Source: Arthrobacter stackebrandtii (GTDB lineage: Bacteria; Actinomycetota; Actinomycetes; Actinomycetales; Micrococcaceae). From it: a stretch of DNA of 64,000 nt. The stretch is from assembly GCF_017876675.1 (NCBI RefSeq), contig NZ_JAGIOI010000001.1:992001-1056000 (forward strand), in the 5' to 3' direction. This document shows, piece after piece, positions 36,082-45,204 of the stretch. Made by a program: the position numbers and the translations under genes. Position 1 is the first letter of the stretch, and each line of letters opens with the position of its first letter. The notes below the pieces were generated by a model that was not told where the DNA came from, did not search any database, and saw only the letters and a list, made by a program, of their open reading frames with translations.

Positions 36082-37989
36082 TCACCACGCCGGCGCCTCC
36101 AGCCCGGGCAGCCGCCACACATAGGCCCCGGGACCGCCCAGGGTGAGCTCCGACGCCGTGCCCGCAACGGAGCCCACGCTGAACGCAGGCTCGCCCAGCG
36201 CACCGGCCGCCAGCCCCAGCTCGGCCAGCTGCACCGTGGCGGGCGCCCGCACGGCCACCACCAGCAGCGACTCCGCCGCCGACTCGCGCACAAACGCCAG
36301 CACGTCGCCGTCGGCCAGCAGCCAGCGCATGCCGCCGCGCGTCGCCGGGCTCCCGTGCCTCAGCGCAGCCAGCGCAGTGTAGGGCTCCCGCAGGTCGGTG
36401 ACCACGCGGTCCGGCTCGTCCCATGGCATGGGCGTGCGCGACGCCTCGCCGTTCCAGCCCTCCAGGCCAAACTCGTCGCCGGCAAAAACCACGGCAATGC
36501 CGGGCAGCAGCATGGACAGCGCCGCCGCCACCACCGGCCCGCCGGGGATCATTACCGACGCCGCGCGGGCCGTGTCGTGCGTGTTCAGCGCGTTCATGGT
36601 GGCGCTGCGGACCGGCCAGCTGAAGGCGCTGGAGAGGTCGCGGTGCGTTGCCAGCACGACGTCGGCCGCCACCTTGGGCGGTCCCGACATGGGTGTGCCA
36701 AAAAAGTCGACCGACGCCTTCGGGTCGCCCAGCCACTGCCAGATGGGTCGGGTGAAGTTGGAGTACGTCATGGCACCCTGCCAGCCGAAGCCGTCAACGT
36801 CAGGCCCGGCATCCGAGGTCTGTTCGCCAAGGACCAGCGCGTCCGGATTGATCTCCAGGATGCGTTTCTGGATGAGGTCGGCGACCTCCTTGTTGAGGTC
36901 CTGGGCGCCGAGGCGTCCGGTCATGTTCCCCACGTCGATCCGCCAGCCGTCCAGGTTGAATGGAGGCTTGAGCCAGCGGGCCACGACAGAGTCCTCGCCG
37001 GTGACGAAGGCCTCGCGCAGCGCCTCCGAAGCCCAGTTCAGCTTCGGCAGGGACTTGATGCCCCACCACGATTCATAGTCCGTGTGGTCTTCGTTGAAGT
37101 AGTAGTAGCCGGCCTCAACTGAGTCCGGGTCGGCCTGGGCCCGCTTGAACCATTCGTGGGCGTCGCCCGTGTGGTTTGAGGTGAGGTCGCCCATCACCTT
37201 CATGCCGCGGGCGTGGGCTGCCTCAACGAGGCGGACCAGCGCCGCGTCGCCGCCCAGGAGCGGATCCACCTCGTCAAAGGTGGACGCGTCGTAGCGGTGG
37301 TTGGAGCGGGCTGCAAAGAACGGGGTCAGGTACACGATGTCCGCACCCAGTGCCTGCAGTTCGTCCAGTTTTTCCGTCACACCGTCGAGGTCGCCGCCGT
37401 AGAACTGGGTGGCGGTGTCCGGGCCGCGGCCCTGCACCGGGGTGTCCCAGTCGCAGGGCACGGCCCATTCAGGGCTCGGGTGCTCCCCGGCCGCCGCGGA
37501 ACGGGCGAAACGGTCGGGGAACACCTGGTAGAGGACGGCGTCGCGGGACCAGTCAGGTGCCGCAATCGCCGTGGTGCGGCGGAAGTCGTGGTAGTCGGAG
37601 GTGTCGCGGTTGTGCAGGCCCTGGTTGTTCAGGTGCCAGTAGACGGGGCCGTCGCTGCCGGGGACCTCGATGACAAAGCGGTACAGGGCCACCGGGTTGA
37701 CCTGCAGCATGGAGGCCTCCCACCACACCCAGCCGTCAGCACTGCCTGCGCGCCCGACGCCGCTGCCGCCATCCGCTGCACCGGCGCCTTGTGTGCCTTC
37801 CGCAGCATCCAGACGAACGGCCTCGTCGTAGCGAGGCTCCGCGTCCTGGACGCTGCGCACCCAGACCCGGGAGGCGCTCCCCCAAACCTGGGGCACGCGC
37901 AGCCGAAGCCGGCAGCGTTCGCCGAGTGCCGCCGTCGTGCCTTCAACATGCAGTGCCGAACCATCATGGTGCGGTTGATTGACCGTCAT
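36082..37989 (-). CDS. GH13 alpha-amylase-family hydrolase (neopullulanase/cyclomaltodextrinase-like)
   Basis: 635 residues from the ATG at 37989 (AAAGGGG upstream). A long in-frame extension upstream is only the antisense-like run of malG and is not coding. An N-terminal Ig-like domain (about 1-125) precedes the barrel. The four GH13 regions are DLTSNHTGD, GWRIDVGNM with nucleophile D352, LVLGEQTSD with E389, and ALNTHDTAR with D472. The layout (N-terminal domain, SWWGIKSLPKLN, short loops) is that of neopullulanase and maltogenic-type enzymes acting on cyclic or linear maltodextrins. No signal peptide is present, so it works on imported sugars. It follows malG by two bases and belongs to the operon. 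Confidence 0.92.
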   Translation of the reverse strand: MTVNQPHHDGSALHVEGTTAALGERCRLRLRVPQVWGSASRVWVRSVQDAEPRYDEAVRLDAAEGTQGAGAADGGSGVGRAGSADGWVWWEASMLQVNPVALYRFVIEVPGSDGPVYWHLNNQGLHNRDTSDYHDFRRTTAIAAPDWSRDAVLYQVFPDRFARSAAAGEHPSPEWAVPCDWDTPVQGRGPDTATQFYGGDLDGVTEKLDELQALGADIVYLTPFFAARSNHRYDASTFDEVDPLLGGDAALVRLVEAAHARGMKVMGDLTSNHTGDAHEWFKRAQADPDSVEAGYYYFNEDHTDYESWWGIKSLPKLNWASEALREAFVTGEDSVVARWLKPPFNLDGWRIDVGNMTGRLGAQDLNKEVADLIQKRILEINPDALVLGEQTSDAGPDVDGFGWQGAMTYSNFTRPIWQWLGDPKASVDFFGTPMSGPPKVAADVVLATHRDLSSAFSWPVRSATMNALNTHDTARAASVMIPGGPVVAAALSMLLPGIAVVFAGDEFGLEGWNGEASRTPMPWDEPDRVVTDLREPYTALAALRHGSPATRGGMRWLLADGDVLAFVRESAAESLLVVAVRAPATVQLAELGLAAGALGEPAFSVGSVAGTASELTLGGPGAYVWRLPGLEAPAW

Positions 37990-37991
37990 TG

Positions 37992-38906
37992 CTACCCCTT
38001 TACTCCGCCTTGGACCAAACCACTGACAATGTACCGCTGAAGGAACAGGAACAGCGCCATGACAGGCACTGCGGCCAGGACCGCGCCGGCGGAGAAGACG
38101 CCCCAGTTTTCGGACCGGGTCTCGGCCACGAAGGAATACAGGCCCACGGCGAGGGTCTGGGTGTCGGGGTCCGTCAGCACCACGGAGGCGATCACGAACT
38201 CGCTGGAGATGCCGATGAAGGACAGCAGCCCCACGACGGCGAGGATGGGTGTGACCAGGCGCATGATGATGCCGAAGAAGATCTGCACGTGGGAGGCGCC
38301 GTCGATCATGGCCGCCTCGTCCAGGGACATCGGGACCGTGTTGAAGAAGCCGTACATCAGGTAGGTGTTCACGCCCAGCGCGCCACCGAGGTACACCATG
38401 ATCAGGCCGAGCTGGCTGCCCAGGCCCAGCCACGGGACAACATCCGAGATGCCGTTGAGCAGCAGGAAGATCGCGACGACGGCCAGCAGCTGCGGAAACA
38501 TCTGCATCAGCAACAGCGAGAGCAGGCCCACGCGGCGGCCCTTGAAGCGCATGCGGGAGAAGGCGTACGCGGCCATCGCGCCGAGGAAGACCGTGGCGGC
38601 TGAGGTGACCAGACCGATCACCAGCGTGTTGACGAACCATTTCGCGAACGGGCGGTCGGGGTTGTTGAACAGGTCCACGAAGTTGCCGAAGTCGATGGTG
38701 GTGAACAGCCCGGCCGTGCCCACCAGCGTGCCGTTGGAGTTCAACGCGGCGGAGAGCACATACAGCAGCGGAAAGATGGCGAAGATGGTGACCACAACGC
38801 CCACCAGGTGGCGCCAGCCCTTGTCCTTGAACCAAGCGCCAAAGGAACGACGGCGGTGCATGGGTTGGTCTGTCTGGGTGGTCGCGGGAGCGGTGATGGT
38901 GCTCAT
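37992..38906 (-). CDS. malG: Maltose/maltodextrin ABC permease MalG
   Basis: 304 residues with about six membrane segments (VGVVVTIFAIFPLLYVLSA first, VPVMALFLFLQRYIVSGLV last). The EAA loop (SLDEAAMIDGASHVQIFFGI) binds the ATPase, and the C-terminus is typical of MalG. It imports maltodextrins with MalE, MalF and a separate ATPase. The start ATG overlaps the malF stop by 4 bases. The amylase gene follows two bases after it. Confidence 0.94.
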   Translation of the reverse strand: MSTITAPATTQTDQPMHRRRSFGAWFKDKGWRHLVGVVVTIFAIFPLLYVLSAALNSNGTLVGTAGLFTTIDFGNFVDLFNNPDRPFAKWFVNTLVIGLVTSAATVFLGAMAAYAFSRMRFKGRRVGLLSLLLMQMFPQLLAVVAIFLLLNGISDVVPWLGLGSQLGLIMVYLGGALGVNTYLMYGFFNTVPMSLDEAAMIDGASHVQIFFGIIMRLVTPILAVVGLLSFIGISSEFVIASVVLTDPDTQTLAVGLYSFVAETRSENWGVFSAGAVLAAVPVMALFLFLQRYIVSGLVQGGVKG

Positions 38907-40540
38907 CGGTTCACTTCCTCAAGTGCCTTGGTTTGCTTGAAGCTGATGGCTGACACGGTGGCGACAATGATGAAGATGATGATCGCCAGCGCGCTGGCCA
39001 GGCCGTAGTCGCGGCCGGTGCCCTGGCCGAACGCCACCTTGTAGACGAGCGTGATCAGGATGTCCGTGGAGCCGATGTTGCGGGTGGTGTCCTCGAAACG
39101 GGGCCCGCCGCCGGTCAGCATGTAGATGACGTTGAAGTTGTTGAAGTTGAAGGCGAAGGACGCAATCAGGAGCGGTGCTATGGAGACCAGCAGCAGAGGC
39201 AGCTTGATGGAGCGGAAGACGCGGAACGGGCCGGCACCGTCCACGCGGGCCGCTTCGTCCAGTTCAGTGGGCAGCGACTGCAGGGCGCCCGTGCACACGA
39301 GGAACATGTAGGGGAAGCCTAGCCACAGGTTCACCACCAGGACGCTGATCTTGGCCAGGACAGGGTCCGTCAGCCAGCCGATCTCGGCACCGCCCAGCAG
39401 TGTCTGGTTGAGCCAGCCGAACTGCGGGTTGAGGATGCCGGACCACACCAGGCCGGACAGGAATGCGGGGAACGCATATGGCAGGATCATGAGCACGCGG
39501 TAGACCTTCTTGCCGCGCAGGTCATCCCGGTTGAACGTGATGGCCAGGAACAGGCCCAGGGCAAAGGTCAGGATGACGGAGGCGATGGAGAACGTGAACG
39601 TCCAGAGCATGACGCTGAGCAGCGGCGCCCGCAGGGTGGGGTCCGTAAAGGCCCGGACAAAGTTGTCAAAGCCCACGTTGATCTTCCAGCCTGTGGAGAG
39701 CTGGCTGCCGTCCGCAGCGGCAAAGGCTCCTTCCCCGTTGTCGGTGTACGTGGCCCCTGTTTCAACGTCGGTAAAGGTGTCAGTCGCCGCGTCGTAGGTC
39801 ATGCTCGGCTTGAAGGCGAAGGATGTGGTGCCGTCGGGCGTCCGCAGGCTGCCCTGTGCGGGGTCGTCGGAGACGGGGACCGCGATGTCCAGGATCGCAT
39901 CCTGCCGGGCGATGATCTGGTTGAAGTTCAGGGTGTCATAGCCGGGGACGGAGATGGCCTTGCCGGAGCCGTCCGTGACGGCGTCGGTGACGGTGCTCAT
40001 CGGCTCGGTGGCGGATCCCATGGTCACCACGCCCTCGGGACTGGTGAACAGCAGGAAGAGTTCGCCGTTCTGATCCAGGACGGACGTTTGGTAGGCGGGC
40101 GAATCCGGCACACGGGTCTGAGCCATGATCTGGATCGCCGAGATGGCGTCCTCCTTGGTGCTGTTGTGTCCGTCTCCGTAGTTGGTGAAGGCGATGTAGC
40201 CGGAGTACAGCACAACAAACACCTGGAACACCACCAGGAAAAACACTCCCGGCGCGAGGTACTTTGCGGGGAGCCCTCCCTTGCGGAGGTAGATCCAGTT
40301 GATCAGCACTGTCACCGCCGCAGCGATGGCCAGCACCACCCAGGACTGGGCCATGAACAGCATCATCATGACATAGACGGCGAAGGCGTCCACGAGTCCC
40401 AGCAGGACAATCTTGACCAAGATGCCCTTAAGAGAGTCGGGGCCATGGTCCTTGAACTGGCGGGGGCGGCGCTTCAGCTGCGAAGGGGCAGGGGAAGTCG
40501 CGACCGCGGCGTCATCGGTGGTTTGGGGGGCTAGCGTCAC
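38903..40540 (-). CDS. malF: Maltose/maltodextrin ABC permease MalF
   Basis: 545 residues from the GTG at 40540 (GAGG with good spacing; no convincing start lies further upstream). Eight or so membrane segments. Between segments 3 and 4 is a large outside loop of about 160 residues (SAIQIMAQTRVPDSPAYQTS through FAAADGSQLSTGW), the P2 domain seen in MalF. The EAA loop is LPTELDEAARVDGAGPFRVF. It pairs with MalG. It is separated from malE by a hairpin (40578-40610), and an operator-like AAAAGCGTTTTT lies 15-26 bases before its start. Confidence 0.94.
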   Translation of the reverse strand: MTLAPQTTDDAAVATSPAPSQLKRRPRQFKDHGPDSLKGILVKIVLLGLVDAFAVYVMMMLFMAQSWVVLAIAAAVTVLINWIYLRKGGLPAKYLAPGVFFLVVFQVFVVLYSGYIAFTNYGDGHNSTKEDAISAIQIMAQTRVPDSPAYQTSVLDQNGELFLLFTSPEGVVTMGSATEPMSTVTDAVTDGSGKAISVPGYDTLNFNQIIARQDAILDIAVPVSDDPAQGSLRTPDGTTSFAFKPSMTYDAATDTFTDVETGATYTDNGEGAFAAADGSQLSTGWKINVGFDNFVRAFTDPTLRAPLLSVMLWTFTFSIASVILTFALGLFLAITFNRDDLRGKKVYRVLMILPYAFPAFLSGLVWSGILNPQFGWLNQTLLGGAEIGWLTDPVLAKISVLVVNLWLGFPYMFLVCTGALQSLPTELDEAARVDGAGPFRVFRSIKLPLLLVSIAPLLIASFAFNFNNFNVIYMLTGGGPRFEDTTRNIGSTDILITLVYKVAFGQGTGRDYGLASALAIIIFIIVATVSAISFKQTKALEEVNR

Positions 40541-40554
40541 TGGGGGTCCTCTAT

Positions 40555-40566
40555 AAAAGCGTTTTT
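40555..40566. promoter_or_regulatory. Possible LacI-type operator before malF
   Basis: AAAAGCGTTTTT resembles the core of the operators at 42029-42043 and 42198-42213. It sits inside the operon, 15-26 bases before the malF start codon. Weak. Confidence 0.35.
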
Positions 40567-40577
40567 CTAGATCAAGG

Positions 40578-40610
40578 AGGGGTGTGCGGCCGGCAAGGCA
40601 GCACACCCCT
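40578..40610 (-). terminator. Hairpin between malE and malF (partial terminator or mRNA stabiliser)
   Basis: A 10-bp perfect stem (AGGGGTGTGC / GCACACCCCT) with a 13-base loop lies 22 bp after the malE stop and is not followed by a T-run. Such hairpins commonly keep binding-protein mRNA more abundant than permease mRNA. Confidence 0.6.
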
Positions 40611-40631
40611 TCCACTCAGGCTGGGTGGGGC

Positions 40632-41927
40632 CTAGGCGCCGATCTTGGACTTGATGGAGTCGGCCATCTTGGGCCAGGCGGTGGCGGGATCAGCCTTGCC
40701 CTTGATCAGATCAAGCTCGGTGGCGCCCCAGTCGTTCCACACGGCATCCATTTCGGGGATGGCCGGCATGGGAACGCCGCCTTCACCGATCTTGCCGAAG
40801 GCTTCAACAATGGGATCCTTGGCAGCCTTCTTGAAGGAGGCGATCAGGGCCGGCGGGCGTCCACCGGTCGTGAACATGGAATCCTGGGCGTCTTCCGTGG
40901 TCAGGTAGTTGGTGACGAAGGACGTGGTGGCCAGGGCATTGGCGCTCTTGGCGCTGATGAAGAAGCCGTTGACTCCGACGAACGGCTGGGCCTTGTGGTC
41001 GCCCGCGGTGGGCAGCGGGTCGATGGCAAGGTCAATGCCGGCAGCCTGCAGGTCCGGGACATTCCACGGGCCGGTCAGGTAGTACGGGCTCTTGCCGTTC
41101 TTGAACTCTTCCTTGGCAATGTCGCCGGTGATGTTGGAGTTGAGCACCTTGGAACCGGTGTCGCCCCACTCAACGAGCTTCTTGGCAAACGCGATGCCCT
41201 CGGGGCCGCCGATGACCAGCTGCTTGGCGTCGTACTCGCCCTGGGCATCCGTGCCGAACACTGCCGAACCCATCGAGGTCTGCAGCGGGTACAGGTGGTA
41301 GGGGTCTCCCTGCTTGGGGTCCAGACCAACCAGGAAGGCGTACTGGGCCTTGCCTGCGTCAACGACTCCCTTGCCGGCGGCCACAACTTCGTCGAAGGTG
41401 GTGACGGCGGCGGGCAGCAGTGCCTTGTTGCGCAGCAGTGCAATGTTCTCCACTGAGTACGGCACGCCGTAGGTGGCGCCGTCGAAGGTCATGGCCCGGA
41501 TGGACGTGGCAGTGAACGCAGCGGCCTTGTCGCCAAGTTCCACCGGTGCGATAACGCCGTTCTGGACAAACTTGCCTACCCAGTCATGCGGGCCAACAAT
41601 CAGGTCCGGGCCCTTGCCCGTGGGAACCTGGGTAATGAAATCGTCGCGGACCGCGGAGAAGTCCTTGACGACGAGCTTTACTTCAATGCCGGTCTCTGCC
41701 TTGAACTTGGCGGCAATGTCCTTCAGTGCGGGTGCACGCTCGGCATCCACCCACATGGTGATGGTGCTGGCCCCGCCCGCAGCGAGATCCGAAGGCGTCG
41801 GAGAGCTGGTTGCGGGCTTGTTGTCGGCGCCGCAGGCGCTGAGTGCAACTGCGGTCACTGCAGAGAATGCGCCCATGGCAAATACGCGGCGGCTAACCGG
41901 TGTGGCGCTGATGTTCGGCAACTTCAT
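40632..41927 (-). CDS. malE: Maltose/maltodextrin-binding lipoprotein MalE
   Basis: 431 residues, with a strong ribosome binding site (AGAGAGGG, seven bases from the ATG). The signal peptide has an RR near the N-terminus (SRRVFAMGAFSAVTAVALSA) and the lipobox LSAC, with the lipid Cys at about residue 32. The mature part is a type-1 solute-binding fold: TMWVDAERAPALKDIAAKF, GPDLIVGPHDWVGKFV, YGVPYSVENIALLRNK, PYYLTGPWNVPDL. It captures maltose or maltodextrins outside the membrane and delivers them to MalFG. First gene of the operon, under the operator at 42029-42043. Confidence 0.95.
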   Translation of the reverse strand: MKLPNISATPVSRRVFAMGAFSAVTAVALSACGADNKPATSSPTPSDLAAGGASTITMWVDAERAPALKDIAAKFKAETGIEVKLVVKDFSAVRDDFITQVPTGKGPDLIVGPHDWVGKFVQNGVIAPVELGDKAAAFTATSIRAMTFDGATYGVPYSVENIALLRNKALLPAAVTTFDEVVAAGKGVVDAGKAQYAFLVGLDPKQGDPYHLYPLQTSMGSAVFGTDAQGEYDAKQLVIGGPEGIAFAKKLVEWGDTGSKVLNSNITGDIAKEEFKNGKSPYYLTGPWNVPDLQAAGIDLAIDPLPTAGDHKAQPFVGVNGFFISAKSANALATTSFVTNYLTTEDAQDSMFTTGGRPPALIASFKKAAKDPIVEAFGKIGEGGVPMPAIPEMDAVWNDWGATELDLIKGKADPATAWPKMADSIKSKIGA

Positions 41928-42021
41928 TGTGTCCCTCTCTTGGGCCCTGCACAGCCGTGACGGCCAGTTCCGGGCAAAAACTTCTGATGGTGGTCCACCT
42001 CACAGGTGGTGGGTAGTCACC

Positions 42022-42050
42022 AACATACATGAAAGCGTTTCCAATTTGAA
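42022..42050 (-). promoter_or_regulatory. malE promoter with LacI-type operator in the spacer
   Basis: On the minus strand TTCAAA (42045-42050) and TATGTT (42022-42027) are 17 bp apart. The spacer holds ATGAAAGCGTTTCCA (plus-strand reading, 42029-42043), a classical LacI/MalR-type operator. A bound repressor would block RNA polymerase directly. Confidence 0.75.
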
Positions 42051-42066
42051 GTCCGATTTACCAAAT

Positions 42067-42085
42067 TGTGACCTAAGAAGTCACA
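42067..42085. promoter_or_regulatory. Inverted repeat TGTGAC-N7-GTCACA
   Basis: A perfect 6-bp inverted repeat lies between the two mal operators. It looks like half-sites of a CRP/GlxR protein, but the gap is 9 bp between TGTGA and TCACA rather than 6. A different dimeric regulator is possible. Confidence 0.35.
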
Positions 42086-42096
42086 CAAGACGCCGG

Positions 42097-42106
42097 GAAG
42101 CGCTTC
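42097..42106. promoter_or_regulatory. Palindrome GAAGCGCTTC, possible additional operator
   Basis: A perfect 10-bp palindrome in the malE/alpha-glucosidase divergent region. Its GAAGCG/CGCTTC halves resemble the GAAAGCG half of the malE operator. It could allow looping between the two promoters. Confidence 0.5.
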
Positions 42107-42197
42107 ACTCTGCAGGCAACGCAGTTAAAATTGCAGGGGCTTGAGACCCGAATTCCCCGCCATTCAGCGATCATTTGCCCTTGCGGGCCGACAAATA

Positions 42198-42235
42198 ATG
42201 AGAACGTTTACATTTTTACTTCAAGTCTCTACTCT
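42198..42235 (+). promoter_or_regulatory. Alpha-glucosidase promoter with overlapping operator
   Basis: TTTACA (42207-42212), a 17-bp spacer and TACTCT (42230-42235) form a good promoter only 7 bp before the ATG, so the mRNA is almost leaderless. ATGAGAACGTTTACAT (42198-42213), an operator like that of malE, covers the -35. Confidence 0.75.
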
Positions 42236-42242
42236 TAGACAC

Positions 42243-44027
42243 ATGTCTTCCATCAACACGGCACACGCAATGACTGCGGCAGCCTCCCCACGCATCGACC
42301 CGGCGGCTGCGCCAGAGACGGCCTCCCATCCAGCGCCCGCCGCAGCGCAGTCCCCCGCACCCGCAGCCGCTCCGGACCACCATTGGTCGCGCGACTCCGT
42401 GATCTACCAGATCTACCCGCGGTCCTTCAGGGACACCAACGGTGACGGCGTCGGCGACCTTGCCGGAATTACGGCGGAATTGGGCCAGCTTGCCGATCTT
42501 GGCGTGGACGCCGTCTGGCTGTCCCCCTTCTTCAAGTCGCCGCAGCGCGACGGCGGCTACGACGTCGCCGACTACTGCCAGGTGGATCCTCTCTTCGGAA
42601 CCATGGCCGACTTCAACCTGCTCGTGGCCACCGCCGGCCGGCTCGGGCTGCGCACCATCATCGACCTCGTGCCCAACCACTGCTCCAGCGACCACGTTCT
42701 CTTCCAGGCGGCACTGGCCGCCCCCGCCGGCAGCCCCGAACGGGACATGTTCATCTTCCGGGACGGCCTGGGAACCGATGGCAGCCTGCCGCCCAACAAC
42801 TGGCAGTCCCACTTTGGCGGATCTGCCTGGACCCAAACCACCAATGCCCACGGTGCTCCGGGCCAGTGGTATCTCCACCTGTTCGACCCCACCCAACCCG
42901 ATTTCAACTGGGACAATCCCGCCGTGCATGCCGAGTTTGAACGCATCCTAAGGTTCTGGCTGGATAAGGGCGTGGACGGGTTCCGCGTGGACGTTGCCCA
43001 TGCGCTGGTCAAGGCAGCAGGCCTGCCCGACTGGGGCGGCACGGCCTGGGGCGGCAGCATTGAGGGCTTCCCCGGCGAGAAGGCACCCATGTTTGGCCAG
43101 CCCGGCCTGGCGGACATCTACCGCCGCTGGCGCGAGGTGCTGGCCGAATACGGCCCGGACCGGATTCTCTGCGCGGAAGCGAACGTCGACCCCCTGGACC
43201 GCATGGCGAACTGGGTGCGTCCCGACCAGATGCACCACGCCTTCAACTTCCCCTACCTGGTCACGGGCTTTGAGGCCCCCGCGCTGCGGCAGGTAGTGGA
43301 TGACTCGCTGCAGGCCTTCGGCGGCGTCGGCGCCACCAGCACGTGGGTGCTGTCCAACCACGACCGGGTCCGGCACGCCAGCCGCTTCGGCTATGAGGGC
43401 CGCGAACCGCGGGAGGAGGACGGCGTTGGCCCGGCCGACCCGCAGCCCAACCTGGCGCTGGGGCGCCAACGGGCCGCTGCGGCGTCGTTGTTCATGCTTG
43501 GCCTCCCGGGAGCCGCCTACCTGTACCAGGGGGAGGAGCTTGGCCTGCCCGAGCACACAACCCTGGCCGACGAATACCGCCAGGACCCCACCTTTGCCCG
43601 CACAGGCGGCGAACGCATCGGCCGCGACGGCTGCCGCATCCCCCTGCCCTGGCGCGCACTGTCGGACGGCGCAGGCTTCAGCCACGGCACCGCCACAGCC
43701 GCAGCACCCTGGCTGCCGATGCCGGAGGGCTGGGAGGAATACGCCCGCGACCTGCAGTCGGCCAGCCCCTCCTCGCACCTGTCCATGTACCGCAATGCCC
43801 TCCGCATCCGCCGTGAGCGGGCCCTTGGTACCGGTTCACTGCAATGGATGGAAGAATATTGCACAGGACACACTCTGGCCTTCCGCAACGGAACCACCGT
43901 GGTCCTGCTTAATACGGGCAGCACGCCGGTGGAGCTCCCTGCAGGAACCATCCTGCAAAGGTCCCAGGCACATCTGGGCGGGCACGCCGTCCTGGAAGCC
44001 AATGAAGCGGCCTGGCTGGCAACATAA
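42243..44027 (+). CDS. GH13 alpha-glucosidase
   Basis: 594 residues from the ATG at 42243. After a Pro/Ala-rich N-terminal 45 residues, WSRDSVIYQIYPRSF with RDTNGDGVGDLAGI opens the GH13 barrel. The four regions are DLVPNHCSSDH, GFRVDVAHAL (nucleophile D250), LCAEANVD (acid E312) and LSNHDRVRH (D374). QIYPRSF and the calcium-like DTNGDGVGD loop are typical of the oligo-1,6-glucosidase/alpha-glucosidase subfamily. It releases glucose from maltose and short maltodextrins inside the cell. It is divergent from malE and followed 12 bases later by the LacI regulator. Trehalose synthase or sucrose hydrolase activity is less likely. Confidence 0.92.
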   Translation: MSSINTAHAMTAAASPRIDPAAAPETASHPAPAAAQSPAPAAAPDHHWSRDSVIYQIYPRSFRDTNGDGVGDLAGITAELGQLADLGVDAVWLSPFFKSPQRDGGYDVADYCQVDPLFGTMADFNLLVATAGRLGLRTIIDLVPNHCSSDHVLFQAALAAPAGSPERDMFIFRDGLGTDGSLPPNNWQSHFGGSAWTQTTNAHGAPGQWYLHLFDPTQPDFNWDNPAVHAEFERILRFWLDKGVDGFRVDVAHALVKAAGLPDWGGTAWGGSIEGFPGEKAPMFGQPGLADIYRRWREVLAEYGPDRILCAEANVDPLDRMANWVRPDQMHHAFNFPYLVTGFEAPALRQVVDDSLQAFGGVGATSTWVLSNHDRVRHASRFGYEGREPREEDGVGPADPQPNLALGRQRAAAASLFMLGLPGAAYLYQGEELGLPEHTTLADEYRQDPTFARTGGERIGRDGCRIPLPWRALSDGAGFSHGTATAAAPWLPMPEGWEEYARDLQSASPSSHLSMYRNALRIRRERALGTGSLQWMEEYCTGHTLAFRNGTTVVLLNTGSTPVELPAGTILQRSQAHLGGHAVLEANEAAWLAT

Positions 44028-44039
44028 GTGAAGGAACCA

Positions 44040-45083
44040 ATGGACAAAAAAGTCGCAGGCATCAAAGACGTCGCGGAACTCTCCGGACTGTCCATCGCCA
44101 CCGTCTCCCGGGCCCTCGGCGGCAAAGGCAGCGTCTCCCCCAAGAGCCGCAAGCTGGCCCAGGACGCCGCGGCCGAGCTCGGCTTTGTCCTCTCCTACGC
44201 AGCATCCAGTTTGGCGTCCGGGCGCAACCACAACGTTGGTGTGGTTGTGCCCGCCGTCAACCGCTGGTTCTTTTCCTCCCTCGTGGACGGGATCTCCTCG
44301 GAACTCATCGAGGCCGGCTACGACCTCACCCTCTACACCACCAGCCAGAATGAGAGCCACCGCGCCACCATTCTCACGGACTTCCTGCTGCGCAAGAGGC
44401 TCGACGCCGTCATCGCCGTCTCCCTCGAGCTCACCGAATCGGAAATCCAGCAGCTGCTGGCCATCCACCGCCCCGTCATGGGCGTGGGCGGCGCCCTGCC
44501 CGGGGCCGACAGCATCCGCGTCGACGACTTCCAGCTCGCCAAGATGGCCACGGAGCACCTGATCGGGCTCGGACACACACGCATCGCCCACATTGGCGGC
44601 GCCAACGAATACGACGCCGACTTCAAGCTACCCCGGACCCGCCGCAGCGGCTTCGAGGTGGCCATGCAGGAAGCCAAGATCAGCTACCCGGCGGAATGGC
44701 TGCAGACCTCGGACTTCACCGTGAACGGAGCCTTCGCCACGGCCAAGTCCCTCCTCGGCACAGGCCGAACGCGCCCCACGGCCATCTTCGCCGCGTCCGA
44801 CGAAATGGCCTTCGGCACCATCATGGCAGCCTACGACTTCGGCCTGCGCGTCCCCGAAGACCTCTCCGTCATCGGCATCGACGGCCACGAGCTCGGCGAG
44901 GTCTTCGGCCTGACCACCTTCGACCAGAACCCCCGCGGCCAGGGAGCCCACGCCGCCCGTCGCATCCTTGCCCACCTGGAGCAGAAGTCCCCCAGTGAGC
45001 GCGTCCAGCACGAGCCCTACGCCGAGGAATTCCCCACCAGGCTCGTGGTCCGGCACAGCACCGCCGTCCCCCCGGCACCGTAG
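44040..45083 (+). CDS. LacI-family regulator of the maltose locus
   Basis: 347 residues from the ATG at 44040 (GAAGGA five bases upstream; a GTG at 44028 is also in frame). The DNA-binding head is at residues 4-24 (IKDVAELSGLSIATVSRALG), followed by the hinge and a periplasmic-binding-like sensor domain (NVGVVVPAVNRWFFSSLVDG, IAHIGGANEYDADF, AIFAASDEMAFGTIMAAYDF). It likely binds the AAAGCGTTT-type operators at malE and the alpha-glucosidase promoters and is released by a maltodextrin. It is cotranscribed with the alpha-glucosidase, so it controls its own level. Confidence 0.93.
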   Translation: MDKKVAGIKDVAELSGLSIATVSRALGGKGSVSPKSRKLAQDAAAELGFVLSYAASSLASGRNHNVGVVVPAVNRWFFSSLVDGISSELIEAGYDLTLYTTSQNESHRATILTDFLLRKRLDAVIAVSLELTESEIQQLLAIHRPVMGVGGALPGADSIRVDDFQLAKMATEHLIGLGHTRIAHIGGANEYDADFKLPRTRRSGFEVAMQEAKISYPAEWLQTSDFTVNGAFATAKSLLGTGRTRPTAIFAASDEMAFGTIMAAYDFGLRVPEDLSVIGIDGHELGEVFGLTTFDQNPRGQGAHAARRILAHLEQKSPSERVQHEPYAEEFPTRLVVRHSTAVPPAP

Positions 45084-45131
45084 CTTCCCTGGGGCACCAG
45101 GGCAGGCTCCGGCATTCATCCTTAACGCACG

Positions 45132-45168
45132 ACGGCGGCACCCGGCATGGGTGCCGCCGTTCTGTTTT
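45132..45168 (+). terminator. Rho-independent terminator of the LacI operon
   Basis: ACGGCGGCACCC / GGGTGCCGCCGT with loop GGCAT, followed by TCTGTTTTG, lies 48 bp after the stop at 45083. Confidence 0.93.
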
Positions 45169-45204
45169 GTGGGCCCGCCTCCCGTCCCTGGCGGACGCGG
45201 CTAC

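Noticed and set aside
36082-38835. A 917-codon open frame covering the amylase gene and much of malG
   Set aside because: Only the part from 37989 down is GH13. The upstream part overlaps malG in another frame and is GC-rich shadow sequence.
42067-42085. CRP/GlxR site
   Set aside because: The gap between TGTGA and TCACA is 9 bp, not the expected 6, so I do not call it a CRP site.
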